DNA of 64,000 nt. Source: Magicicada septendecula (lineage: Eukaryota > Arthropoda > Insecta > Hemiptera > Cicadidae). The stretch covers positions 358,023,802 to 358,087,801 of the forward strand of contig CM068374.1 of assembly GCA_034769895.1 (NCBI GenBank), in the 5' to 3' direction. Both the position numbers and the translations under genes were made by a program. Positions 46,065 through 56,409 of this stretch are shown here, in pieces. The first letter of the stretch is position 1. Each line of letters starts with the position of its first letter. The notes below the pieces were generated by a model that was not told where the DNA came from, did no database searches, and saw nothing but the letters and a program-made list of their open reading frames with translations.

Positions 46065-47733
46065 TATAACGAAATTTATAATATGTTATAATTTTGCATA
46101 ATAATTCAATATTAAAACTTTGTAATTGTCTTTAATTAATAAGAAATGTATGGTAATATGTGAAATGTAGTGGAAAAGTACCAGATAAAAGTGACATGTA
46201 CACACCCAAGACTGGCGCCTGTTGTCTACCACAAAGTTCTATAAAACATACTAGCAGGTACTTTTGGCAAGCAAAGCCATAAAAATCGTATTGTTAGAAA
46301 ATTTTATAAAAACACATACGAAAGCCATTAAAATAAGGTGAACGTACTTGCTATAACAATACCTACTGGAAGATGTGCAAGCGAGAAATTTAGACAGAGA
46401 ACGAAATTAAGAGTCTCCTTTTCAAAAAAAAGTCAGTTTAACTCAGCCCGCACATTCAAACCAATTAGGAGTAGCGTCAGTAGTTGGAGGGAAAATTTAG
46501 AGTTTGCTATTGGGGAATATCCAATGTTTTAAACATCGCGGTATATTCTTACCAATGAAGAAATTGTACAGGCGAGCGTTGGAAAGGGAAAAAAGATTTT
46601 CTTATAAAAACTCGAACACCAAGACGAACGGCAGTCAGTCAGTCAGTCAAAATCATTTCAGCAATTTTAAGCAGTCTTCACGTCAGTTGTTTGTGAATTA
46701 GTTCTATCAGTTTTATTTAGTCATTCAATCAGTTACAAGTTTTGTTCATGTCAGCTAGATCGTTATTACATTCAAGTCAATCTTTCTTCAACTTCTCGAG
46801 TTTGCAGTTTTTCCAAGTTTAAATCAGTTACATCAATAACAAAATCAAGTACAGCTAACAATAATATCCGAGTGATACGACTCAATCATTCTGATATAAA
46901 AGTATCTTTATTAAGAAATCATATTGCGTTGGATATGATAAAAGAAGTATTTATAAATAAAATTATATTAAATTTTATATGTGCATGTGACTTGTGCGGT
47001 TATCATATTAATATTGTAAACCAACTCGTTCCACAAAAGTGAAAGTGAGTGCAGTGTCAGTGTCACCAGGAGCTCGTCACGGGATCCAATGTCAGAGACC
47101 CATCACAACACTACCCACCAGGAAGACATCAGGGACACCACCACCGACATTAATTTGGAATTCAACAACCAAGTAACATATAAACTGTCATAATTAAAAT
47201 TGTTAACTAAATGTAACTCAATTCAATGCTCTGAAAGAACTCACCAAACAAAGTACAATTCCATTTATTAATATTATTAATGTTCAATTTTGTATAAATT
47301 TGGAAGTGACCTTATTAAACAAATAACTGTAATCATATATCTGTGTATTGTATAATTATTTATAATATTACCCTGAGACAAGAGAACATATATACCTATT
47401 GGATTGACACCAATTATAAGTAAAGGCATAAAATATTATTGTATGACACCAACATGAATAACTAACTTAATTTGAACACATCCTTAATAAATACATTTAA
47501 ATTATTATTAACGATTGCCACTCATTGAAAATATAAATCTCAAAAGTCAATGCAGTGATATTGATAAATACTTATTGGATCTGATTGGTGTAAGATAAAT
47601 ATAAATTGGTGTAATCCTGGGGTAATATTATTGGCACCTTCAATGTGGGCCTATATAGTATACAAAATAATATATTATTAGCACTCACCCATATTAATTG
47701 GTGTTGACGAAAATATTACAATCTAAGGTAATA
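46065..47733 (+). repeat. D right (3') LTR
   Basis: 1669 bp, starting TATAAC and ending GTAATA, followed by the AGTG target duplication. Carries about 165 bases (46449-46612) missing from the left copy. No gene-like ORF. Confidence 0.9.
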
Positions 47734-47737
47734 AGTG

Positions 47738-47760
47738 TAGAAGACCTACAAAAAAAAAAA
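47738..47760 (+). repeat. LINE 3' end with poly-A
   Basis: After the D duplication, TAGAAGACCTAC runs into an A11 tract. With D removed, this directly follows the LINE ORF end at 13901, so it is the LINE 3' terminus and A tail. Confidence 0.7.
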
Positions 47761-49072
47761 GATAGAGTATTGTGCCATTACCTGAAACAACTAATTTCAG
47801 GATTATAATTTGCTCATTTTGCCCAGTTAACAATTTACGAGATCTGACAATAAAGCTTATAAACGTTTGCCACAAAACACCACAAGTCTTTTTCTGGCAC
47901 AGCCAACCTGACATCTTTCAGCTGTTCTAATGTTAGCATGGACACTCTCATTTCTGTACACAATCTGTTATTTTATGTTTGTTCTGTTACTCTGCTGTAA
48001 CAATATCAAAAACTAAATTACAACAACACACAATATAAAACTTCTAACTAAACTCTATACAAGTGGGAAAAAAAATTGTAGTACTATAGTAGGGGACTTA
48101 GCATAATAAGCTTCGAAGATACACAATAATAACAGCTCTTCCCCCCCCATTACCCAACAGCATTGTCGCACGTTACTCTTGGTTATGCGTAGGCAAAGGC
48201 GGGGAGTGAAGTGACATGACAATACCACAGTTGCCTCGAAGCTTATTATGATATGTCTCACATAATAGTAAAAAAAAATCAGTGGGCAAAATATTGTTCT
48301 AAAGAAAGAGAAAATATCACTGAGAACTAGATATTAGGACAGCTATTAACAAGGACAATGGGTGGAAATACTACAAAAGTTAATAAAACTGTGTTTTAAA
48401 ATTGTCACGAGGGGGTTTTACCCAGAAAGTTCTTCTTCCTAACTGAATTTTTCCAGTTTGCAAAGGTAAAGGAACAATACTGAATAACTGAATTTTGACA
48501 AATCAAGAGTAATATGATGTAACTCTAAAGGTTATTTTACAATTTCCAGAATTACATTTTTGTAGAGTATATGCAGGAATTTATTAACAAACGTCTCAAG
48601 TTGATTATTTAAAAGAGTGCTATTCAGTAATAAGGATGACAACAACTTCATAGAAACAAATATGTAAAATTTATAAACTTATATAAATTGAAAACTCATG
48701 AGATAGCGCATACCCTGGTTGTTTTAATCTCTGAATATAACAAATCTCTAGTATTAATTACTATGGAGTTCTTATGACGTAGGCTACTTTGTTCATAAAT
48801 TTCGTCAAGAAATTGGCTACCCTCTATTTTTCACCAATACCTTTTTCAAGATCACAATAGTTTGTCAAACTCCATATTTTTTCCTAACATTTTTTGCACA
48901 TTCAAACCTAATTTTTTGCATATCTGACCTAAATTCCTATACAGAAAGGCTGCCTAAAGAACAATTTATTAACTTTTGGGTTTCTTACATAATACATCAA
49001 GTATTATGATAAATATGGTCAATTTCTTGGGCAGTATTCCCTATATAAAACATTAAATATATATATATATAT
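47761..49072. other. Unassigned non-coding DNA
   Basis: 1.3 kb between the LINE tail and element G. AT-rich, no recognisable protein or RNA gene. Contains the short inverted repeat listed separately and ends in a TA run in which G is inserted. Confidence 0.5.
48102..48250. repeat. Short element with 15-bp inverted ends
   Basis: CATAATAAGCTTCGA at 48102-48116 and its exact inverse at 48236-48250 bound 149 bp that are more GC-rich than the surroundings (CCCCCCCC and AAAGGCGGGG stretches). It looks like a small MITE or a foldback, but no clear target duplication is seen. Confidence 0.5.
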
Positions 49073-50914
49073 TGCAACACATCTTCTTATGATTTCTTTC
49101 ATTATGGATTATAAGTTTTACATGGACCTGGTTAGGGTATACCATGCCAACACTTACCTGCAGTATATGGTACTTTTCTGCTTTGCCGGCTATTAGGTGT
49201 GGGATTTGGGCTTATTAGGTATCAGGTAACGAGTTGGGACGATGTGTTTCCAAAAGAATTATTTTAGGAAGCTGAGTTGTATAAATTGTGAATAAATGAA
49301 AACTACCTTTTTAGTCTATCATTCCAATGATTATAATTGTCACCCTCAAGGTGCTTATCTTTAAACAAATCATAATAATAAAAAGAATTTCAAATATTTA
49401 ACACAATTTACGGCGGGTTCCACCATTTATATTCTTTCTTGAATATTACTTTACCATATTTTCTCTAGTGATATATTGTTATAATGCTTACGTCTAACAA
49501 TCACATATTAAAATCATATATCTTAGTACATAATTTATAAGTTCCTGAAAATAAGACATACAATACACAGTATATACACAAAACAAATAACATGGAAATA
49601 TACACACATATATGGGCAGTTTCACACTGTCTGCCTGTAATTATAATTCATTTATAAAAAATCATTTTTGTTATATTGAATTTAATTATTTAATAAAATG
49701 GAAATACTGAATTGATTTCCTTCTATGAAATCCGTAACCCTGTTCTTTATACATGAGAAAATAAAATACGAACTTTTTAAATGAATATAACAAGGGTTAT
49801 AGTTATCGTTATCTCTATGGTAATTATTCTTTATACAGTGCACAATCTCATGAAAACATTTGCTTAGAGTCTTTCTGCACTCTTATTAACATATTATTAT
49901 AATAATCACACATTATCTAAATGTTCTGTCTTTTTGAATAAATGTCTCTATATGATATACAGTACAACATTTAAAAGTGTCTTTAGGCTTTAGTCATACC
50001 GCCTATATAATTAAATGTTTATCAATTTTTTAAAACTGTTCAATTTCGCTTATAGCGGCTTTTCATTTACTTGTTGTGTTTTACAACATTATTATGAACC
50101 CTGAACCATATCAGGTCACCTGTTTTGATGATTTCATGTTACACAGATGTACACGGGTCTCAGGCGTCGGCGTTGAGTACAGCTATTCCTCTCGAAACCT
50201 CCGTCAGCGTCGCTTAGCGGTGTATGAACAGCTAGGCTAGGCGTCGTTCCTTTATCGTCATGGACACAGCGTCTCTGGCCTCGGGTATAGTCTGATGTCC
50301 GTAGTACGTAGTTGTAGTAACTCAGGTGTCTGCCGGTCTCATTGAAGCGTCTTCTGCAGCGTATCGTTCCGTGTGTACGACTCAACGAATACTTTATGAA
50401 TGAGAGACAGATGCTCGGTTTTGGCTCACTGTTTATAGGGCAAAGCCACGTGTGCAAATGAGTTTCTATCGGCGAATATCTCAACAATCCTTTATTTATT
50501 TAGGTAACAAAGTTGTTTGTTAGACGTGTCTTGAACACAGTTATTAGCTATGTATACACGCGATCTTTAATTAGCACCGCGAAAGGTGTGAAATAGTAAA
50601 ACGCTTATAGTTCACGACACTCTCACTATCTCGTTATGTGTTTGGTGTCTAAATAAAGCTACATTTCCGCACTATTCACTGGTCAACCTAGTTCTTCTTA
50701 ATCTTTTGTCATTTTTTTTTTATTTAAGTTTTAAAACACTTCTGACATGTGCCGACAAAATTATACATATTTATGCAGGTGGACTGTTATCTGTTTTGTT
50801 TGCTATATAAAATCCTATCTGTACCCTTCTAAATGTACAATTGTAGCAGATAACGCTTATCATGCGTACTCCAGTTAGAACGATAAACATTGATAACAAT
50901 GTTTCGTTATAACA
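49073..50914 (-). repeat. G 3' LTR
   Basis: Minus strand TGTTATAACG...TGTTGCA. A TATA box (CCCTATAAAC) lies at 50431-50440. A more GC-balanced patch at 50140-50450, downstream of the TATA, would be the start of R. The 117-codon minus ORF in it occurs in both LTRs and is not protein-like. Confidence 0.93.
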
Positions 50915-50957
50915 CTCCCCCACTTGCTTTAAAAAAATTGTTTTGTGCTTTACAGAA

Positions 50958-50997
<40 letters not shown>

Positions 50998-51087
50998 CTA
51001 TGTTTAGTACATACACAGTCAGTTATATTACATGTTTATTAGAAAGAATATAAAATCTTATCTTAAAGTAACAATCACATATGGGTA
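50915..51087 (-). other. G 3' untranslated region with A36 tract and purine tract
   Basis: Read on the minus strand: integrase stop, about 90 bases, an uninterrupted run of 36 A (50960-50995), 45 bases, then AAGTGGGGGAG (50915-50925) directly before the LTR. Confidence 0.8.
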
Positions 51088-52365
51088 TTATTGGATATAA
51101 TGACGCAGAGATGACGCATGGTACTTTCCGACGTCCTTTTTCTTCACTGGGTCATATACCATGTAGGTGTGTGGTCCTAGACGACTCCTTAGTTCATATG
51201 GGCCACAGAATAATCTGAAGAATTTCTTGGAAGTGTTTAATATACTACTTCCCACAGGATTTGTCTTTATCAATACCTTATCACCAATCTGGAATCTTGT
51301 CAATCGGTGAGTTCTATTATACCGGTCTCTCCTTTTACCTGCTTGATGATATAACTGTCGTTCAGCTCTGTTTATTTTTATTTGAATTGGCAAATCTACA
51401 TTATAATTTTCCGGTTTATTAATCATGTTGTGCCAGAATCTTTTAGGTATTTTATTCTCACTTAATTCTAACGGTGTGTATCCTGTAGCTTCACTATAAT
51501 TGTGATTCATTGCATCTTCGAAAAATTGTAGATAGTCAGGCCATTTACTCTGTTGATTGTAGCAATATAACCTCATGTACTTGCCTAACTCTCTATTTAT
51601 TCTTTCAGCTAGATTAGTTTGTGGATGCCTTATGGATGTAAGTATAGGTTTTATACCTTGTCTTGTCAATGCGTCCTTCCATAATTTATTACCAAACTGC
51701 TTACCTTGATCTGTCAACACTTTATCCATTTTTCCATACTTTGGTATATACTTCTGGGTGATGACGTTCAGAACAGATTTCATGGTGGGTCTTCGTACAG
51801 CATATAACTTTACTAGCTTGGTAAACACATCTACCGTCACAATTATATGGCGGTACCCACGACTTGATCGCGGGAGTGGTCCAAGGAAATCAAGTGCAAC
51901 TATATCCCCCTTCTTCTTAGTTCTGATACTCCCCATTTCAACGCAAGTGTTTAAATTCGGATGTTTGGCTGTTTGACAATCATGGCATTTCCTAACAATT
52001 ATTTTAATTTTTCTGAACATATTATTACAGGTGAAGGCTTCTTTCATAGTTAAATAGCACTTCAATGGAGATGCATGAGCTAGACTACGATGACATGGCA
52101 TAATTAATTGCTGTAACATGTCATGAGATAGCACAACTTTCCAATCATAATTAATAAGCTTAAATAAAATTCCATCTTTCACACAATAATTTATAGGTAA
52201 CGGATTATTTTTTATATTCTGTAATCGCTGATCTTTATCTTGCTCTCTAGCGAGATTACGTAGTAATTCTTGTACTTCTCTCTCGGGTTTGTATGTTATG
52301 TTGCTAAGTACCCTGACATCTTGTGGTTTAGCTTCATGTGTTTCTATACAGACTCCAGAATGTAG
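51088..52365 (-). CDS. G integrase region, in frame with gag after UGA
   Basis: 425 codons open from just after the gag stop to 51088; the first candidate internal start is a GTG at 52182. The first 40-60 residues are a pol remnant upstream of the zinc finger (KPEREVQELLRNLAREQ). Then an H2C2 finger (HRSLAHASP through CHDCQTAK), the catalytic core with LDFLGPLPRS, LTDQGKQF and NLAERINREL (complete DDE triad), and a C-terminal FCGPYELRSR module. No frameshift or stop inside. With protease, RT and RNase H gone, the product would be a Gag-integrase fusion by stop-codon readthrough, or nothing if the stop is not read through. Confidence 0.85.
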   Translation of the reverse strand, partial: LHSGVCIETHEAKPQDVRVLSNITYKPEREVQELLRNLAREQDKDQRLQNIKNNPLPINYCVKDGILFKLINYDWKVVLSHDMLQQLIMPCHRSLAHASPLKCYLTMKEAFTCNNMFRKIKIIVRKCHDCQTAKHPNLNTCVEMGSIRTKKKGDIVALDFLGPLPRSSRGYRHIIVTVDVFTKLVKLYAVRRPTMKSVLNVITQKYIPKYGKMDKVLTDQGKQFGNKLWKDALTRQGIKPILTSIRHPQTNLAERINRELGKYMRLYCYNQQSKWPDYLQFFEDAMNHNYSEATGYTPLELSENKIPKRFWHNMINKPENYNVDLPIQIKINRAERQLYHQAGKRRDRYNRTHRLTRFQIGDKVLIKTNPVGSSILNTSKKFFRLFCGPYELRSRLGPHTYMVYDPVKKKDVGKYHASSLRHYIQ

Positions 52366-53865
52366 TCATTGATTTTCAGTCTTCGATGTGGACGGTTTAT
52401 TACGTTCATCAGTGTTTCTCGGTGTCTCTTTCTGTTTTTTCTCAACGGTAATCGCCTGCATATTTGCATTCCTATCGGATGTCCATGGTTTCGAAAATCG
52501 TTTCGACGAATTCGGCCATCGGTAACCTCCTTTGTAATTACCTCTTTCATTATTTTGCTCCTGCTTCTCATATGTTCGTCCATCTTCATGGCGTCTATCA
52601 TATGATACATTTTTGTTTTTCGGATATTTTTCATCGTCTGTACGTCTATCTTCTCTGCCTTTATCTTCTTGGCGATATCTTTGCGAATACCACGTACCTC
52701 TATCTTGATTTTGGTTCCGGTTATCTCGCTGAACTCCTCTTGGTGGGTCTCGTTCACGGATTACACCCTCCATCTGTGTTAAAAGTATTAATAGATCTTC
52801 AATGGTAGCTATACCCTGAACATGTATAGCTAGTTGGATGTTCCTGCTGAAATGATTAGCAAGCTTAATGACTAATTCTTTTTGTGTTAAAGCGGGACGT
52901 AAATGTTTACTCCTCTCTACTAACATAATGAGGTATTCATCTTCAGACAGCTTACCTGGATTATATTTACCAAATTCCAGTGTATTTCGTATTCTCATTT
53001 GTATGTATTCATTCCAATACCTCCGTTCGAATGCTAGTTTAAATTCTTCATACGTTTTTAAATCGTCATTCACCATCGTGAACCAACTGGCTGCTGCATC
53101 TTTTAAGTAACGACTTACAAAGTCTATTTTATCTTTGTCACTGAGAATAGATCCAATACTATCTATTTCTTTCTCACATTTGATACGAAATTCAATGGGA
53201 TTTTCCCCTCTGGATCCTCTAAAATAGTTAATGGGTCTCTCTTCTCTAGGTACGGTCGAGTATACTAACGCTTGTGTTGGTAGTCTTCTCACTTCTCGTG
53301 TAAGTCGGTCTACTTCACCTTTTAACTTGACTTCCAGCTGATCTACCCTGTTGTCATGGTGTTGGATAGATTTCTTGATGGTGTCGTCTGCTGCGGCTAG
53401 ACTTTTTGTTTCTTCTTCAATTTTCATGGTCTTCCTGACATTACTCTGCACCAACTCGCTGATGACTTGTATCTTGGTATCTTGTCGATGCGTAATTTTT
53501 TCGAGTTTCTGGTCCAGTGTGTCGGCCATAGATTTAAAATTTTGTTGTAGTCTTTTTCGCTGCTCTTCGAAATTTTCATTCATCACCACCGCTTGTTGTT
53601 TTAGAGACTCTTTAACTTTACCTTCTAAGGTCTCCATTCGTTCCATAATTTCTACCTTACTTTCAGCATTATACGCGTATAGTTTCTGAATTTCTGACGT
53701 GCTTGCTTCCAATCTTCTCATAGTTTCAGACGTGCTTGCTTCCAATCTTCTCATAGTTTCAGCACCACTAGTTTTTATTTCTTCAAACCTTTTTACGTTT
53801 TCAGCGTTGCTGGCTTCTAACTTCTTCATTATGTCGGCTAAACTGACCTCTTGTTTATGTGCCAT
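52366..53865 (-). CDS. gag: G Gag, coiled-coil and charged tail, no zinc knuckle
   Basis: 499 residues from ATG 53865, ending in TGA at 52366-52368. Residues about 1-200 are coiled coil and include a perfect tandem copy of ETMRRLEASTS coded by a 33-bp duplication (about 53696-53761). The Gag core is at about 215-360 (NPIEFRIKCEKE, WFTMVNDD, FERRYWNEY). The tail from about 380 is rich in Arg, Asp, Glu, Asn and Lys and lacks CCHC. The architecture matches B and H Gag, but the tail is charged rather than Asn-rich. The stop is in the sequence CAA TGA CTA, and the integrase follows in the same frame. Confidence 0.9.
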   Translation of the reverse strand: MAHKQEVSLADIMKKLEASNAENVKRFEEIKTSGAETMRRLEASTSETMRRLEASTSEIQKLYAYNAESKVEIMERMETLEGKVKESLKQQAVVMNENFEEQRKRLQQNFKSMADTLDQKLEKITHRQDTKIQVISELVQSNVRKTMKIEEETKSLAAADDTIKKSIQHHDNRVDQLEVKLKGEVDRLTREVRRLPTQALVYSTVPREERPINYFRGSRGENPIEFRIKCEKEIDSIGSILSDKDKIDFVSRYLKDAAASWFTMVNDDLKTYEEFKLAFERRYWNEYIQMRIRNTLEFGKYNPGKLSEDEYLIMLVERSKHLRPALTQKELVIKLANHFSRNIQLAIHVQGIATIEDLLILLTQMEGVIRERDPPRGVQRDNRNQNQDRGTWYSQRYRQEDKGREDRRTDDEKYPKNKNVSYDRRHEDGRTYEKQEQNNERGNYKGGYRWPNSSKRFSKPWTSDRNANMQAITVEKKQKETPRNTDERNKPSTSKTENQ

Positions 53866-54260
53866 GTTTAATTTTAATTTGGTGAACCGATTTTAAAATA
53901 TTTATTATTAATTTGTATATTATTAATTATTTGGATTATTATTAAATACTGTATTGGTAGTCATTTATTCATCAACATACAACCATTATCTTGGGCGCCT
54001 GTAGTATCAGTTTCTGATAACCACAATATTTATCTAAGCTCCCTTTTGTTTACTCTACTGATAACGCTAACTGTACGTTCTTATCAGCTACATTCAACAT
54101 ATAAATGCACGTTTTATAATAATTACACATCAACTCTAAATATTTGTTCTACGTGAATTTATATTTATTTAACTTCTTACTAATTATTAATTTTTTTTTC
54201 GTATTATGTTTTTTTTTTATTTATTTAATCGTGCCCCACGTTGGAAGCGACATTTTCTTT
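53866..54260 (-). other. G leader with tRNA-Lys-like primer site
   Basis: The primer-site region on the minus strand reads TGTCGCTTCCAACGTGGGGC (about 54230-54249), a variant of the tRNA-Lys complement with a perfect CCAACGTGGGGC half. Only one copy is seen here. The remaining leader is AT-rich and non-coding. Confidence 0.65.
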
Positions 54261-56102
54261 TGCAACACATCTTCTTATGATTTCTTTCATTATGGATTAT
54301 AAGTTTTACATGGACCTGGTTAGGGTATACCATGCCAACACTTACCTGCAGTATATGGTACTTTTCTGCTTTGCCGGCTATTAGGTGTGGGATTTGGGCT
54401 TATTAGGTATCAGGTAACGAGTTGGGACGATGTGTTTCCAAAAGAATTATTTTAGGAAGCTGAGTTGTATAAATTGTGAATAAATGAAAACTACCTTTTT
54501 AGTCTATCATTCCAATGATTATAATTGTCACCCTCAAGGTGCTTATCTTTAAACAAATCATAATAATAAAAAGAATTTCAAATATTTAACACAATTTACG
54601 GCGGGTTCCACCATTTATATTCTTTCTTGAATATTACTTTACCATATTTTCTCTAGTGATATATTGTTATAATGCTTACGTCTAACAATCACATATTAAA
54701 ATCATATATCTTAGTACATAATTTATAAGTTCCTGAAAATAAGACATACAATACACAGTATATACACAAAACAAATAACATGGAAATATACACACATATA
54801 TGGGCAGTTTCACACTGTCTGCCTGTAATTATAATTCATTTATAAAAAATCATTTTTGTTATATTGAATTTAATTATTTAATAAAATGGAAATACTGAAT
54901 TGATTTCCTTCTATGAAATCCGTAACCCTGTTCTTTATACATGAGAAAATAAAATACGAACTTTTTAAATGAATATAACAAGGGTTATAGTTATCGTTAT
55001 CTCTATGGTAATTATTCTTTATACAGTGCACAATCTCATGAAAACATTTGCTTAGAGTCTTTCTGCACTCTTATTAACATATTATTATAATAATCACACA
55101 TTATCTAAATGTTCTGTCTTTTTGAATAAATGTCTCTATATGATATACAGTACAACATTTAAAAGTGTCTTTAGGCTTTAGTCATACCGCCTATATAATT
55201 AAATGTTTATCAATTTTTTAAAACTGTTCAATTTCGCTTATAGCGGCTTTTCATTTACTTGTTGTGTTTTACAACATTATTATGAACCCTGAACCATATC
55301 AGGTCACCTGTTTTGATGATTTCATGTTACACAGATGTACACGGGTCTCAGGCGTCGGCGTTGAGTACAGCTATTCCTCTCGAAACCTCCGTCAGCGTCG
55401 CTTAGCGGTGTATGAACAGCTAGGCTAGGCGTCGTTCCTTTATCGTCATGGACACAGCGTCTCTGGCCTCGGGTATAGTCTGATGTCCGTAGTACGTAGT
55501 TGTAGTAACTCAGGTGTCTGCCGGTCTCATTGAAGCGTCTTCTGCAGCGTATCGTTCCGTGTGTACGACTCAACGAATACTTTATGAATGAGAGACAGAT
55601 GCTCGGTTTTGGCTCACTGTTTATAGGGCAAAGCCACGTGTGCAAATGAGTTTCTATCGGCGAATATCTCAACAATCCTTTATTTATTTAGGTAACAAAG
55701 TTGTTTGTTAGACGTGTCTTGAACACAGTTATTAGCTATGTATACACGCGATCTTTAATTAGCACCGCGAAAGGTGTGAAATAGTAAAACGCTTATAGTT
55801 CACGACACTCTCACTATCTCGTTATGTGTTTGGTGTCTAAATAAAGCTACATTTCCGCACTATTCACTGGTCAACCTAGTTCTTCTTAATCTTTTGTCAT
55901 TTTTTTTTTATTTAAGTTTTAAAACACTTCTGACATGTGCCGACAAAATTATACATATTTATGCAGGTGGACTGTTATCTGTTTTGTTTGCTATATAAAA
56001 TCCTATCTGTACCCTTCTAAATGTACAATTGTAGCAGATAACGCTTATCATGCGTACTCCAGTTAGAACGATAAACATTGATAACAATGTTTCGTTATAA
56101 TA
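54261..56102 (-). repeat. G 5' LTR
   Basis: Same length and sequence as the 3' LTR, except that its outer end is TA instead of CA and runs into (TA)n. TATA box CCCTATAAAC at 55619-55628 on the minus strand. Confidence 0.93.
55619..55628 (-). promoter_or_regulatory. TATA box in G 5' LTR
   Basis: CCCTATAAAC on the minus strand, about 475 bases into the LTR; likely promoter of the G transcript. Confidence 0.5.
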
Positions 56103-56239
56103 TATATATATATATATATATCCCTATATATATTGAATGGTAAACATTTGCAATTGAATGTAAAAACAGAAATAATCACTTTGACAATGTGAAATTCACA
56201 TTGTAATATAAGTCTATCTCTCGTATATGTTTTTCTTAA
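56103..56239 (-). other. H leader next to G, with 21-bp palindrome
   Basis: Begins in a TA run and contains ACAATGTGAAATTCACATTGT (about 56193-56213), ten-base arms around one central base. No ORF. If H continued to the left, G has separated it, but nothing H-like is visible left of 49073. Confidence 0.5.
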
Positions 56240-56409
56240 GTTCCATGTTGGAAACGCCAATTTTGTAATATAAATAATATTGTCTTGCTTGAGTTTATAT
56301 TATTTTACGCCCCACTGTTGGGTTCGCCAATTTTGTATAATATAAATAAAAAGGGATTACAAATTAAATTAAAGAATTATTAAAAGCCCCAACGTTGTCG
56401 GTGTCAATT
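56240..56409 (-). repeat. Three tandem primer-site-like units of H
   Basis: Minus strand, from the LTR outward: AATTGACACCGACAACGTTGGGGC (positions about 56386-56409), AATTGGCGAACCCAACAGTGGGGC (about 56308-56331) and AATTGGCGTTTCCAACATGGAAC (about 56241-56263). The second and third are preceded by a TATATTA(TA)CAA-type copy of the LTR end. All are diverged forms of the tRNA-Lys primer site. Confidence 0.75.

Larger units (their letters stand above)
13902..47733 (+). mobile_element. D: LTR-bounded composite nest (33.8 kb)
   Basis: Two long direct repeats, an AGTG duplication (13898-13901 and 47734-47737), a primer site after the left repeat and a G5 purine tract before the right repeat define an LTR retrotransposon on the plus strand. 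Its own internal sequence is almost gone: 68 bases at the left and 91 bases at the right. The rest is inverted repeat P with nested B and E, a hAT element and solo LTR F. The D coding region may be the P sequence itself, rearranged; I cannot decide. Confidence 0.85.
49073..56102 (-). mobile_element. G: young Gypsy deletion derivative keeping gag and integrase
   Basis: Two 1842-bp LTRs (49073-50914 and 54261-56102) with no difference that I found except the last two bases (CA against TA). The internal part is 3.3 kb: primer site, gag, integrase, A36 tract and purine tract on the minus strand. Protease, RT and RNase H are missing. It sits in a TA run, so the target duplication is ambiguous. Identical LTRs mean very recent retrotransposition, which must have used enzymes supplied in trans. 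Confidence 0.93.

Noticed and set aside
50134-50487. 117-codon minus ORF, repeated at 55322-55675
   Set aside because: Its two copies are identical only because they are LTR copies; it sits in the probable R region, with no recognisable domain.
50960-50995. T36 run as a terminator or LINE tail
   Set aside because: It lies inside G between integrase and the purine tract, with no LINE sequence next to it.
52344-52757. 137-codon ORF overlapping the end of G gag
   Set aside because: Alternate frame of the low-complexity Gag tail; the Gag frame has the core domain and the better start.
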